Source of the DNA: UBA8437 sp963582065
GTDB taxonomy: Bacteria > Planctomycetota > Planctomycetia > Planctomycetales > Planctomycetaceae
DNA length: 64,000 bases
Direction: 5' to 3'
Assembly: GCA_963582065.1 (NCBI GenBank)
Contig: CAUZRQ010000014.1
Coordinates: forward strand, 12,526 to 76,525
Below are positions 53,336-62,727 of this stretch, piece by piece (position 1 is the stretch's first letter; every line of letters starts with the position of its first letter). The position numbers and the translations under genes are program-made. A model generated the notes under the pieces. It was not told the origin of the DNA and searched no databases. It saw nothing but the letters and a program-made list of their open reading frames with translations.

Positions 53336-54391
53336 ATGACCCATCCCGATCCCGCCTCGCTTGCCGAGTGCCGCATCGTGCGGCTCAACGCCGAACTGTT
53401 TCCCCCGTCGCAGGAGGAACGTGAGGCGTGTGGACGATTTGGGATCGAGCCGGTGCCGGTCGAGGCGGGGACGGCGGCGGAGTTGCAGCAGGTGGTGGCC
53501 GGGGCGGATGCGGTTTTTGCCGTCAGCGTGAACCTGCCTGCGGAGGTGATCGGGGCAATGGACCGCTGCCGGGTGATCTCGAGAATGGGTACCGGCACCG
53601 ACCGGATCGATGTCGAGGAGGCCACCCGCCGCGGGATCCTGGTGACCAATGTTCCGGATTTCTGCGTCGAGGAGCAGGCCGATCACGCGATGGCGATGCT
53701 GCTGGCCCTCGAGAGACAACTCAAGCGGATGGACCGCGACACGGCCGCCGGCCACTGGACCGGTTCGCGGACGGCCTCGGGACGCAACCACCGGTTGCCC
53801 GGCCGCACGCTGGGGCTGGTCGGCTTCGGACGCTCGGCCAAGGCCATGGCCAAGCGGGCACGGGGATTCGGACTGCACCTGCTGGCCACGCGACGTCGCG
53901 CGGTGCAGGACCCGGACACGGACGAACTCGGGGTCGAGATCGTGTCGCTCGACGAACTGCTCGCCCGGTCTGACTACGTCTCGCTGCACCTTCCGCTGAC
54001 CGAGGCGACTCGTCACCTGCTCGACGCCGAGGCCCTGGCCCGGATGAAGCCCGACGCGATCCTGGTCAACACCTCGCGGGGGGCGATCGTCGACGAGGAT
54101 GCGCTGGTCGCGGCCCTGGATGAGAAACGTCTGCGTGGAGCCGGTCTGGACGTATTCGAGCGGATCAACGTGCACGATCCCGACGAGGTGCCGCCGACCG
54201 GCGACCCGCTGCTCGGACGAGACGACATCGTGCTGACGCCTCACGTGGCCGCCTTCAGCGTCGAGAGCCGCCGGGACGTGACCGGTGGGAGCGTCGCCAA
54301 CCTGGTCGATGTCCTCGAGGGCCGTTGGCCGTCTGCCGGGAACATCGTCAACGGGGATGTCGTCCCGCGTTGGCCCCTGGACGACCGCTAG
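53336..54391 (+). CDS. D-isomer-specific 2-hydroxyacid dehydrogenase
   Basis: 351 aa. NAD-binding Rossmann site GLVGFGRSAKAMAKRARGFG. Catalytic Arg in LVNTSRGAIVDEDAL, Glu in the GLDVFERINVHDP segment and His in LTPHVAAFSVESR. The order of domains is that of SerA/CtBP-type enzymes. It lacks the C-terminal ACT regulatory domain of long SerA forms. It follows the SDR by 9 bp on the same strand, so the two are co-transcribed. Its stop shares CTAG with the convergent GH-like gene. Confidence 0.9.
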   Translation: MTHPDPASLAECRIVRLNAELFPPSQEEREACGRFGIEPVPVEAGTAAELQQVVAGADAVFAVSVNLPAEVIGAMDRCRVISRMGTGTDRIDVEEATRRGILVTNVPDFCVEEQADHAMAMLLALERQLKRMDRDTAAGHWTGSRTASGRNHRLPGRTLGLVGFGRSAKAMAKRARGFGLHLLATRRRAVQDPDTDELGVEIVSLDELLARSDYVSLHLPLTEATRHLLDAEALARMKPDAILVNTSRGAIVDEDALVAALDEKRLRGAGLDVFERINVHDPDEVPPTGDPLLGRDDIVLTPHVAAFSVESRRDVTGGSVANLVDVLEGRWPSAGNIVNGDVVPRWPLDDR

Positions 54392-55905
54392 CGGTGGACG
54401 TCCAGTTCGACGGCCCGTGCCACCCGCTTGGCCTTGCTGGCAGTCGACTGCCGGTCGAGCACCAGCTTCAACGGGTTGTCGCCCCGGGCGATCAGGGCGG
54501 CGGAGACCCGCGTTTCCAGCCGGTCCTTCCCGGCCGGTTTCCAGCCGGTGACCCTCTTGCCGCCGATCGTCACGGTGATCCGGTCTTCGGTCTGCAGGTT
54601 GTCCACCTGCAGTCTCAGCGTCAGTGACTTTGTTCCCCGCGTGAGGTCTTCGCGGACCCGCAGTCGAAGTTCCAGCGGCCGGCCTTCCTCGAGCACCTCG
54701 GGCAGTACGCAGTGCAGCCAGTTGCTGGGGTATTCGCCGGCCGGTCGGCCCCGGTCGACGACGAACATCAACTCGCGTTCGCTCGACCGCAGGCTCGCCG
54801 GGTCGCCGATGCGGTCGAGCATCCCCGCCATCCAGCTGGCGGTTTGTTCCGAGTTGTTGCGGGTGTGTGGGAACCAGTTGAACAGGTAGATGCCGTCGGC
54901 TCCCTGCTGCCAGTAGTTGAGTGCCGTGGCGGCGGCCAGTTTGCGGGGAATCGGCGAGTAGCGACTGGGCCAGCCGTAGAGGCACGGGTAGACGTGAACG
55001 CCCCTGGGTCGGGCCAGCTTGCGGAACTGGGCGATCTCGATGTCGATCACCCCGCTGCCGAGAATCACGTGGTCGACCAGCCCCTGCTCGATCCACCTGG
55101 CCACTTCGAAACCGTCGCGACCGCATGCATCCAGTGACTCGTCAACGCGGACGGCCAACTGCAGTCGGCGGCCTCGCTTTTTCGACTGTCGCCGGAGCAA
55201 CCGGTGGTACTTGGACACCAGTTCGGTCAGCAGCGGTGCGTTCTTCTTCTCGGTGCCGGGCAGGAAATAGGGGGCGCCGCGGAGGAAGTCGACCTCGAGT
55301 CCGTCGAAATCGTACTTGGTGAAGATCTCCTCGATCGCCCGGAACTTCAGGTCACGGACTTCCTTCACTGCGAAGTTCAGTGCCGTCGGATAGCTGGTCA
55401 CCGCTCCGTACTTCTTCTTTCCCAGCAGCCATTCGGGGTGCTTGATCTTGAACGTCGGCTGCTCGCCGAGGATGAACGAGTCGTGGATGTCGTTGATCCG
55501 GAACGAGAAGAAGACGTCGAGTTTTCGCTTGTGCGCTTCGCGGACGACCACCCGTGGCGGATCGTTACCCTGGTCGATCAGGGCCTGCAGTTTCGGGTCG
55601 GCTTTTCCCACTCGGGCCCCGGTTCGTTCCAGCACCCGGCTGTCGTAGTTGGCCGTGTTTCCTCCGGCTCCGTCACACCAGAACAACGCGTCGACGTGGC
55701 TGTTTTCGAGCGGACCGAAGAGGTTCGCGATCCACTGATTGAGATCCCCCTTGGCGTCCTTGAAGACGCCGTGACCATCGCTGTTGAAGATCACGCGATA
55801 CCGTTTCGGGGAATCCGAGCCGGGTTCGGCTGCATCGGCCACCGCGAACATCGTGGACGAGACCAGGACCAGCAGGCCGAGACGAACGACGGGCAGAAGA
55901 TTCAT
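54388..55905 (-). CDS. Secreted glycoside-hydrolase-like (GHL10/DUF187-type) TIM barrel protein
   Basis: 505 aa with a signal peptide (MNLLPVVRLGLLVLVSSTMFAVADA). The barrel region, about residues 35-340, has KYDFDGLEVDFLRGAPYFLP with the putative acidic site, HVYPCLYGWPSRYSP and GADGIYLFNWFPHTRNNSEQ. A ~130-residue C-terminal beta-sandwich follows (LRLRVREDLTRGTKSLTLRL, VTIGGKRVTGW). It resembles the large putative glycosyl-hydrolase-10-like family common in planctomycetes; substrate unknown. Third gene of a minus-strand operon with 55929-56657 and 56671-58290 (gaps of 23 and 13 bp). Confidence 0.82.
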   Translation of the reverse strand: MNLLPVVRLGLLVLVSSTMFAVADAAEPGSDSPKRYRVIFNSDGHGVFKDAKGDLNQWIANLFGPLENSHVDALFWCDGAGGNTANYDSRVLERTGARVGKADPKLQALIDQGNDPPRVVVREAHKRKLDVFFSFRINDIHDSFILGEQPTFKIKHPEWLLGKKKYGAVTSYPTALNFAVKEVRDLKFRAIEEIFTKYDFDGLEVDFLRGAPYFLPGTEKKNAPLLTELVSKYHRLLRRQSKKRGRRLQLAVRVDESLDACGRDGFEVARWIEQGLVDHVILGSGVIDIEIAQFRKLARPRGVHVYPCLYGWPSRYSPIPRKLAAATALNYWQQGADGIYLFNWFPHTRNNSEQTASWMAGMLDRIGDPASLRSSERELMFVVDRGRPAGEYPSNWLHCVLPEVLEEGRPLELRLRVREDLTRGTKSLTLRLQVDNLQTEDRITVTIGGKRVTGWKPAGKDRLETRVSAALIARGDNPLKLVLDRQSTASKAKRVARAVELDVHR

Positions 55906-55928
55906 TGGCGTGATTCCGGGGTGTCAGG

Positions 55929-56657
55929 TCAGGAGCCGAGTTGTCCGACGGCGAACACCGAGTTGATGGCCGGCCGACTGATCGGGTTCGAGTAGTGAAT
56001 GACGCTGGCGACTTCCCGGCCGTCGCGTGTGACCGGGGCCGGTTGTTCGATGACGAAATCGGCGAAGTGCGGCGCGTTGAACGCGACGTAAGCCAGCCGC
56101 ACACTGTCGACGGCCGGCTGGTGGCGTTCGGAAAGATCCGGCAACGCGACCGGGCCGGTGTCGACCTGGTAGATGCTGTCATCGAGGCTGATGTTCATCG
56201 TCTTGACCGGGTATTCGATCACCGCCCGCAGCCCGGTTTCGCTGTTGGCGATCTCGGTCCGGGCCACGATCGGAACCTCGGTGGCCGTCACGTCCCGGAT
56301 CTCCTCGAACGTTGTCAGTTCGCGGACCGGGTCGCCGTAGACCAGTCGGTAGTCGGGTGGCCCCCAGAGATCAGCCGAGCGGATCTCACGGTAGGTCTCG
56401 CGGGCATCGACGTGTCGCCGGAGGATCAGTTGGTGGTCGCCGCCGAAGATCGGCATGAAGTCGTAGTTGGGCGACATGAACAGGTCGGTTTCGGCAAACG
56501 TGTTCTCGCTCTTGCACGATCCGCACTGCAGGAACGTCACCTGGCTGCCGTGCCGGTCGTCGTGGAGCACCGTGCGGCTCTCGATCCAGAACCGCACGGC
56601 GTTGAAGCCGGCGGTGTTGCAGATGAACGACCGGCCGTAGTCCAGGCATTGGGTCAT
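55929..56657 (-). CDS. Hypothetical protein in a glycosidase-type operon
   Basis: 242 aa from the ATG at 56657. No signal peptide is visible. A CxxC pair (FLQCGSCKSENTF) in the N-terminal third could bind metal. The rest is beta-rich and well packed (FMPIFGGDHQLILRRHVDAR, MNISLDDSIYQVDTGPVALP, VRLAYVAFNAPHFADFVIEQ). No family recognised. Short gaps on both sides place it in the same operon as the propeller glycosidase-like and GHL10-like genes, suggesting a regulatory or carbohydrate-linked role. Confidence 0.78.
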   Translation of the reverse strand: MTQCLDYGRSFICNTAGFNAVRFWIESRTVLHDDRHGSQVTFLQCGSCKSENTFAETDLFMSPNYDFMPIFGGDHQLILRRHVDARETYREIRSADLWGPPDYRLVYGDPVRELTTFEEIRDVTATEVPIVARTEIANSETGLRAVIEYPVKTMNISLDDSIYQVDTGPVALPDLSERHQPAVDSVRLAYVAFNAPHFADFVIEQPAPVTRDGREVASVIHYSNPISRPAINSVFAVGQLGS

Positions 56658-56670
56658 CGAGGCGGCCCGA

Positions 56671-58290
56671 TCATTGGTCGTAGGACTGGATGTAGTGAGC
56701 GTGTCGGGTGCCGGGCGTGATCGAGTAGAGCTTGGCACCCTTGAGATGGAAGCGGAGCCTGATGGGGCGTCCCTGCAGTTGATGCAGGTCGGCTTGTCCC
56801 TTCCAGGCCAGCTTGTGGCTGATGCTGTCGGAGGTCAGCGCCACCGAGGATTCGATCCCGAAGTTCTTGATCGGTTTCCCATCGGCATCGAGCGCCTCGA
56901 CGGTCAGCGAACCGCCCTTGGCCTCGGCGTTGACCGTCAGCGTGTCGCCCAGGAACAGGATCGGCCGGGTGGTCATCGAACCACCCTTGGGCCCGGCTTC
57001 GACCGAGACGAACCCGTCGACTCGCAAAGTGGCTAGGCCGACGCCCTTCTTGGGTGGCTTGGGGTTGGGGTCCAGCTTGGGGGGATCGCCGGTCCAGGTC
57101 CACCAGTGCTTGGCGTTGGTGCCGGCGTAGTAGAAGTGAATGCGGTCGCCGACGACGATCGGGTCGGGAGTGAAGTACGGCGTCACATAGCCCCAGTCCC
57201 AGTCCTTCTTCTTCATGTTGCCGTAGGGCAGGAACACCGATGCGCGGGCCTGCGGACCCCAGTCCCGCTTCGCCATCAACTCGGAGTAGGAGACCGTGCC
57301 ACTGCCACCGACCCGCGACCAGATCACCCCGTCGCGGCTGTAGGCCAGTTGCAGGTCCTGCCGGTCCGTCCACGGCTTGTCAGGAGTGATCGGTTTCAGT
57401 GACTCGTTGTGGTAGGCCCCGATCAGGCCGATGAAGCCACCGGCGTAGGGCATGGGGGCCATCTGGTAGAACTGGGTCTGTTGCACCTCATCGCGGGTTG
57501 TGCGGCGGAACACGGTGACCTTCGGCGACCAGTGGAGGAAATCCTCGCTCTCGGTCCGAGCGACCAGTCGCACGTTGGGAGGGCCGAATCGCAGGATCGC
57601 CATGTAGCGGCGGTTGCGGGAATCCCACAGTGGGCAAACCTGCGTGTCGCTGAAGGGAATGATCTTCAGCGGCTTGACCGTCTTCCAGTGGATTCCATCG
57701 GGTGAGAAGCCGGCGCTGCTCATCCACGAGCTCGACTTGTTGTTGGGAGCGCAGCTGAAGAGCATCTTGTAACGCCGTGCCGGATCGGGGTCGTGCTCGT
57801 CGCGGATGATTCCCGGGCACTGGAATCCGGGGACGTCCGGTGGCGAGACGAGATTGCTGCCGGTGTCCTTGTTGATCACCGGCTTGGTCCACTTCACCCC
57901 GTCCCGGGAGGTGGCCAGGCAGAGGTTGCCTTCGGAGATCCCCTTCTTCTTTTTCCAGGTCTGGTACCACATCCGGAACAACTTGGTCTTCGGGTCGTAG
58001 TGCACCGTCCCGTATCCGGGCCCGCCCACTTCCCACGGCTTGTCCGCGACCAGCACCGGGTTCTGTTTGTGCTTGACCGGCTGGTTCAGTTTTCGGCGGG
58101 CTCCCTTCATCGAGGAGATCAGCCGACCGTCGATGAACAACTCGGTCTCTCTGAGCAGGATCACGCTCGCGGCGTTCGAGTCGTTGAGATCTTTGAACAG
58201 GCCGTCGGGGGCTTTCAGGGGCTTTGCGGCCGGAAGCGAGGTGACGGTCAGCAACAGGAGGACGATCGCGGAGTGGTGGAATCGGAGCAT
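56671..58290 (-). CDS. Secreted GH43/GH32-type beta-propeller protein
   Basis: 539 aa from the ATG at 58290 with a signal peptide (MLRFHHSAIVLLLLTVTSLPAA). Five-bladed-propeller features: TSRDGVKWTKPVINKDTGSN, DPARRYKMLFSCAPNN, YSRDGVIWSRVGGSG and DWDWGYVTPYFTPDP, then a C-terminal beta-domain GLATLRVDGFVSVEAGPKGG with TTRPILFLGDTLTVNA. It is a stand-alone homologue of the C-terminal half of the fusion at 47921-50728. Substrate unknown; context is a secreted carbohydrate-active operon. Confidence 0.84.
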   Translation of the reverse strand: MLRFHHSAIVLLLLTVTSLPAAKPLKAPDGLFKDLNDSNAASVILLRETELFIDGRLISSMKGARRKLNQPVKHKQNPVLVADKPWEVGGPGYGTVHYDPKTKLFRMWYQTWKKKKGISEGNLCLATSRDGVKWTKPVINKDTGSNLVSPPDVPGFQCPGIIRDEHDPDPARRYKMLFSCAPNNKSSSWMSSAGFSPDGIHWKTVKPLKIIPFSDTQVCPLWDSRNRRYMAILRFGPPNVRLVARTESEDFLHWSPKVTVFRRTTRDEVQQTQFYQMAPMPYAGGFIGLIGAYHNESLKPITPDKPWTDRQDLQLAYSRDGVIWSRVGGSGTVSYSELMAKRDWGPQARASVFLPYGNMKKKDWDWGYVTPYFTPDPIVVGDRIHFYYAGTNAKHWWTWTGDPPKLDPNPKPPKKGVGLATLRVDGFVSVEAGPKGGSMTTRPILFLGDTLTVNAEAKGGSLTVEALDADGKPIKNFGIESSVALTSDSISHKLAWKGQADLHQLQGRPIRLRFHLKGAKLYSITPGTRHAHYIQSYDQ

Positions 58291-58441
58291 GGGAAGCGGG
58301 TTCCGGGAAACGATGAGATTGATTCGGATCGGTGAAGGCTTATACAATCCACTAACGGGATTAGAGGTTCAATCGTCGACGACCGATTTCTTAGGGATAG
58401 AGGTGTCGACGCCAGGCGAGGTCACTCAACGGGGTTTACCG

Positions 58442-59848
58442 ATGACGAGTTCAGCCAGCCACGGGTGCGAGCACGACGCTCACCACGCCGACCGCACGCA
58501 CGCTTCGCCGTTTCGCCCGGCTGCTGACGACACGATCCGTGTCGGTTCACGGCGTTGGTTCCTGCAGACGGGAGCCGCGGGAGTGGGCGGCCTGTCGTTG
58601 GCCGAGTTGCTGGCGGCCCGCCAGGCGTCGGCTGCCGGTGGTGTGTCCGGTTCAAACAATCGCAAGTCGGTGATCCTGTTCTGGCTTTCGGGTGGCCCCA
58701 GCCAGCTCGACATGTGGGATCCCAAGCCGAATGCGCCGCTTGAGGTCCGAGGTCCCTTCGGGACGATCCCGACGGCAATTCCCGGCGTGCGTTTCGGGGA
58801 ACACCTGCCGATGCAGGCGGCGATGGCCGACAAGCTGTCGATCCTGCGTGCGGTCGACTGCAGTGCCAGCAACCACACACCGATCACGATGCAGGCGGGC
58901 AATCCGCTGGCGCGGCGGACCAACGATGGCAAGGATGGCGGCGGTTACCCCTCGATGGGCTCGGTGGTCTCGAAGTTCCACGGCGGCAACGACCCCGACA
59001 TGCCGGGGTTCGTGGGACTGGCCAATAGCTGGACCAGCGACGTCTACGGTGCCGGGGAAATGGGACCCACGCACGAACCGGTCAAGGGGCTCAAGTTGAC
59101 CGGCAGGTTCGCGTTGCCCAAGGGGATCGCGGCGTCCCGTCTGGCCGACCGGGCCGGCCTGCGCCAGGAGTTCGATCGCTTCCGTCGAGATCTTGATCAA
59201 CGCAACACGCTGGACCGGTTCGATCAGAACCAGAGGCGGGCCTACCAGATGGTCGTCTCGGGCAAGGTCCAGAAGGCTTTCGACATGTCCCAGGAGGCCG
59301 CCACCACCCGCGACGCGTACGGACGTTGCAGCGTGGGCGAAAAGGCGTTGTTGGCGCGGCGACTGGTCGAACACGGCGTGACGTTCGTGCTGGTCAGCGG
59401 CGCGTGGGGCTACTTTGACCATCACGGCGACGATGTCCGCTGGGGCGGGATCAGCAAGGGACTGACACCGCTTTGTCCGCGGATCGACCGCGCGATGGCG
59501 ACGCTGGTGACCGATCTCGAGACCCGCGGGCTGCTCGATGACACCTTTGTGATGATGATGGGAGAATTCGGCCGTACGCCGAAGATCAACGAGAAGGCCG
59601 GGCGTCACCACTGGACGAAGGTGATGTCGATGGTGGTGGCCGGTGGCGGAATGCCGGCCGGGCAGGTGATCGGCGAAAGCGACCGCAACGGGTCGACGGT
59701 GAAGGCCGGCGCGGTTCGTCCCCAGGACCTCGCTGCGACCACTTACCGGCACCTCGGTATCGGACTCGACACTCACTGGACCAACCGCAGCGGACGGCCG
59801 ATCCCGATCGTCACCGAGGGCGGGCGTCCGGTTCCCGAACTGCTCTAG
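58442..59848 (+). CDS. DUF1501 domain protein, Tat-exported
   Basis: 468 aa from the ATG at 58442. The N-terminus is unusually long and His-rich before the twin-arginine signal (SRRWFLQTGAAGVGGLSLAE). DUF1501 motifs: WLSGGPSQLDMWDPKPNAPL, VGEKALLARRLVEHGVTFVL, GEFGRTPKINEKAGRHHWTK and ATTYRHLGIGLDTHW. Divergent from the propeller gene at 56671. Its stop overlaps the next, convergent gene by CTAG. Function unproven, as for the family. Confidence 0.9.
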   Translation: MTSSASHGCEHDAHHADRTHASPFRPAADDTIRVGSRRWFLQTGAAGVGGLSLAELLAARQASAAGGVSGSNNRKSVILFWLSGGPSQLDMWDPKPNAPLEVRGPFGTIPTAIPGVRFGEHLPMQAAMADKLSILRAVDCSASNHTPITMQAGNPLARRTNDGKDGGGYPSMGSVVSKFHGGNDPDMPGFVGLANSWTSDVYGAGEMGPTHEPVKGLKLTGRFALPKGIAASRLADRAGLRQEFDRFRRDLDQRNTLDRFDQNQRRAYQMVVSGKVQKAFDMSQEAATTRDAYGRCSVGEKALLARRLVEHGVTFVLVSGAWGYFDHHGDDVRWGGISKGLTPLCPRIDRAMATLVTDLETRGLLDDTFVMMMGEFGRTPKINEKAGRHHWTKVMSMVVAGGGMPAGQVIGESDRNGSTVKAGAVRPQDLAATTYRHLGIGLDTHWTNRSGRPIPIVTEGGRPVPELL

Positions 59849-60348
59849 CGCCCGGCGGGAGGCTGGTCGGAGGGTCCCGTCTGCAGTGTCTCGGCGAATT
59901 CCCCGAGTTTCTCGAGCAGCAGGGAGCGGACGTCCGGAGCGATGTCCTGGCTGCTCTGCTCGAATCGCCTGATGATCTCGATGATCGGGTGGATCGTCGT
60001 GTCACCCAGTACCGAGCTGTCGTTGGAGAGCGGCGAGTCGTCGCCGGGATCGACGTCGCGGTGGCTGAAGGCACCCCCCAGCCACGTGATCGCGCGTTCT
60101 TCCCCGTTGACGTTGTAGGCCAGTTGGAAGCCAGAGACGACGTCGTTGTCGTCGATCCAGGCGATCAGGTCAAAGAAGCCCTCGTCGTCGTCAAACCAAC
60201 GACGCAGCATTTCCCCTTCGTACTGGCGAACGAATTTCAGTTCGTGCAAGGTCACGAGCACCAGCCCCGGGGTCCAGTTGCCACCATCCGCTTTCCAGTG
60301 TCGATGACCGCGTGGATTTTCTGCAAGACCGGTTGTCGAGTTCGGCAC
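59845..60348 (-). CDS. Hypothetical acidic protein
   Basis: 167 aa if started at 60348, but the first ~30 residues (NPRGHRHWKADGGNWTPG) look non-coding and internal GTG codons near 60264 are plausible starts, giving ~135 aa. Recognisable core: FDDDEGFFDLIAWIDDNDVV, SGFQLAYNVNGEERAITWLG, then helices (IHPIIEIIRRFEQSSQDIAP). No family recognised. Soluble and acidic. Convergent with the DUF1501 gene and divergent from the Fe-S/CNB gene. Confidence 0.6.
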   Translation of the reverse strand: MPNSTTGLAENPRGHRHWKADGGNWTPGLVLVTLHELKFVRQYEGEMLRRWFDDDEGFFDLIAWIDDNDVVSGFQLAYNVNGEERAITWLGGAFSHRDVDPGDDSPLSNDSSVLGDTTIHPIIEIIRRFEQSSQDIAPDVRSLLLEKLGEFAETLQTGPSDQPPAGR

Positions 60349-60429
60349 TTGGCCGGTTTGCCGTGAGATGAGACGTAGGCCATAATCGGTTTTCTTTCAG
60401 CATCATGAGATTCCCCCTGAGGAAAGCGA

Positions 60430-62727
60430 ATGGCCAAGTCTGCAGCAATGTTGCCCCCGGACCTCTCGGAGATTGCCGAGTCGCTCGGCGAAGACGACGA
60501 GGTGCTGACCGCCGACGAGTTGCAGCAGATTTCTCTGTTCGATGAACTCAAGAAGACCCCGTCATTTGACCGGTTTCCGGGTTTTACCGTCCTGAGACGT
60601 TGTGAGCCGGGACGAGTGATCTGTGAGCAGGGCGAAGCCGGAGCGACGGCGTTCGCGATCCTGACCAGCCAGGATGTTCTCGCGATCCGTCGTCAGCAAC
60701 TCCAGACTCTGCAGTCGATGGCCGCCGGCGAGCCTGTCGATCACCGTGGGTTCGAGCCGCTTGACGCACAAGAGCGGGCCGACTTGGCCGTCGAGTACGA
60801 GGCGGAGATCGCCGGGTACGAGGATCGTTGCGGACAGCTCGAATCCGCCGACGCGTCGACCCGAAGGCAACTCGAGCAGGTGGCCGCAGCTCAGTTGGTC
60901 GTGTCCCTGGAGCCCACGGTTCGCTCGGGGGGAATCAAGGGGTGGCTCAACAGCCTCTTTGGCGGCCGCCGGCAGAAGGCCGGATCCGACGGGTCCCGGT
61001 TGATCCCCATCGACGGTCCCTCGGACATCGACAGCGAGACCCGCCAGGCACCGTTGTTCGAGGGTGAACTGTTTGGCGAGATGAGCTGCATGAACCGGTC
61101 TCCTCGATCGGCAACGGTCGTGGCCACCGGGCCGTGCTACCTGCTCGAGATGGTCCGCAATGTCCTCGACACTCTCCACAACGACCCGAAGTACAAGCTG
61201 CGGATGGATGCGGTGTACCGCGAGCGGGTGCTCGAGGGTCACATCCGCCAACTCTCGCTTTTCAAGGAACTCGACGAGGCCGAGTTCTCGAAGCTGCGGG
61301 AACATGTCGAACTGGTCGACTTCGAGTCCGGTGGTGTGATCTGCGAGGAATTCGATCAGTCGGACTGCATCTACGTGATCCGCAGCGGGGTGGTCAAGGT
61401 GGTCGCCAATGCCTGGACGAGCCTGCGGATGGCCGAGTTTGAAGCGAGCGACTGGACTGTGATCTATGCCGATCTCGCGTCAGCCTGTCGCGAAGATGCC
61501 GAACTGGTGGCGGGTATGGTGGCCGCCGTTTTCGACGAGTCGCTGCAAGGTGAGTTGATTGCGAGAGCCGAGTCGGGCGAGGTCTCGGCCGAGATCAACC
61601 AGCAGATTCTCGATGCACTCAATACGTTCATCCTCGGTGACGAAATTCCCAAGGAGTTGGGGAAGACGACCGAAGAGGTCGCGACGTTGTTCGGCGACGC
61701 TGACTTTGACGACTTGCTGGCAGGCTACCCCGACAATTGCCAGAACTGGTCGCAGCTTGAGTTCAGGACCTGTCGCCGCTGGTTGCTCGAACTTGCGTTT
61801 CCCGCCGGGATCCCCAGGCGGGACGAGTCGGTGGGGGCACGGCGGACGCTGGCCTACCTGGGCCGCGGCGATTCGCTTGGCGAAATGGGTGTCGTGCTCG
61901 ATGAACCACGCAACGCCACGTGCGTGGCCTACGACCATCCGGACAGTGGTTTCCACCAGCGGATTCCGGATTCGCGGACGGGGGCCGTGCCATCGCGCGC
62001 CGAGTTGGTCCGCATCCCCCGCGACATACTGCACGAGATGATGGAGTCATCGGATTCACTGAAGTCTTCGATCGACGACATCGTTCGCCGTCGCCAACGC
62101 GACAGGCAGGACCAGGCCAAACGAACCGCCGTCGATCCCGCATCGCTGCGACAGCAGACTCCCCGATTTGAACAACTCGGACTCGTCCAGGGGCAGCAGT
62201 TGATGCTGATCGACCTGGATCGCTGCACGCGTTGCGGGTCGTGTGTCGACGCCTGCATTGCCGCTCACGATGACGGCAACACGAGACTCTACCTTGACGG
62301 ACCCCGGTACGAGAATTACCTGGTCCCGTTGACCTGCCGCAAATGCCTCGACCCGGTCTGCATGATCGGTTGTCCGGTCGGAGCCATCAATCGAGGGGAC
62401 AGTGGCGAGATCCAGATCCGCAATTGGTGTATCGGCTGTCGCCTGTGTGCCGATCAGTGCCCGTACGGTTCGATCCAGATGAACTATCTGCCCGAACCGG
62501 TCGAACCCGACGAGCACCAGCGGAAACTGCTGGGAGAGGGCGCGGAGGTCAAGAAGGTGAACAATCGCGCTGTTGTCTGTGACATGTGCAGTTCGCTGTC
62601 GGGCGGGGAACCCTCGTGTGTCTACGCCTGCCCGCACGAAGCGGCGATCCGAGTCAATGCCCGGGGATTTTTCTTCGAGTCGGTGGAGATCGCCGGCGAC
62701 AACGGTGACCGGGAGTTGGCTTCTTGA
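60430..62727 (+). CDS. Cyclic-nucleotide-binding (two split domains) fused to a four-cluster ferredoxin
   Basis: 765 aa from the ATG at 60430, preceded by GAGG. Residues ~45-245 and ~275-540 are two CNB (CRP/PKA-R-type) domains. Each keeps the phosphate-binding cassette (GELFGEMSCMNRSPRSATV at ~212-230, GDSLGEMGVVLDEPRNATC at ~480-498) but each is interrupted by a ~120-135 residue insertion between its early strands and that cassette. Residues ~599-734 carry 16 Cys in four groups (599/602/605/609, 636/639/644/648, 667/670/673/677, 717/720/730/734), a DmsB/NrfC-like four-[4Fe-4S] arrangement. No signal peptide: a cytoplasmic or membrane-face electron carrier that senses a nucleotide (inference). 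Its TGA overlaps the next gene's TTG. Confidence 0.88.
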   Translation: MAKSAAMLPPDLSEIAESLGEDDEVLTADELQQISLFDELKKTPSFDRFPGFTVLRRCEPGRVICEQGEAGATAFAILTSQDVLAIRRQQLQTLQSMAAGEPVDHRGFEPLDAQERADLAVEYEAEIAGYEDRCGQLESADASTRRQLEQVAAAQLVVSLEPTVRSGGIKGWLNSLFGGRRQKAGSDGSRLIPIDGPSDIDSETRQAPLFEGELFGEMSCMNRSPRSATVVATGPCYLLEMVRNVLDTLHNDPKYKLRMDAVYRERVLEGHIRQLSLFKELDEAEFSKLREHVELVDFESGGVICEEFDQSDCIYVIRSGVVKVVANAWTSLRMAEFEASDWTVIYADLASACREDAELVAGMVAAVFDESLQGELIARAESGEVSAEINQQILDALNTFILGDEIPKELGKTTEEVATLFGDADFDDLLAGYPDNCQNWSQLEFRTCRRWLLELAFPAGIPRRDESVGARRTLAYLGRGDSLGEMGVVLDEPRNATCVAYDHPDSGFHQRIPDSRTGAVPSRAELVRIPRDILHEMMESSDSLKSSIDDIVRRRQRDRQDQAKRTAVDPASLRQQTPRFEQLGLVQGQQLMLIDLDRCTRCGSCVDACIAAHDDGNTRLYLDGPRYENYLVPLTCRKCLDPVCMIGCPVGAINRGDSGEIQIRNWCIGCRLCADQCPYGSIQMNYLPEPVEPDEHQRKLLGEGAEVKKVNNRAVVCDMCSSLSGGEPSCVYACPHEAAIRVNARGFFFESVEIAGDNGDRELAS

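Noticed and set aside
52319..55126. 935-residue open frame on the minus strand
   Set aside because: Opposite the SDR and hydroxyacid dehydrogenase genes and part of the GHL10-like gene; no domain.
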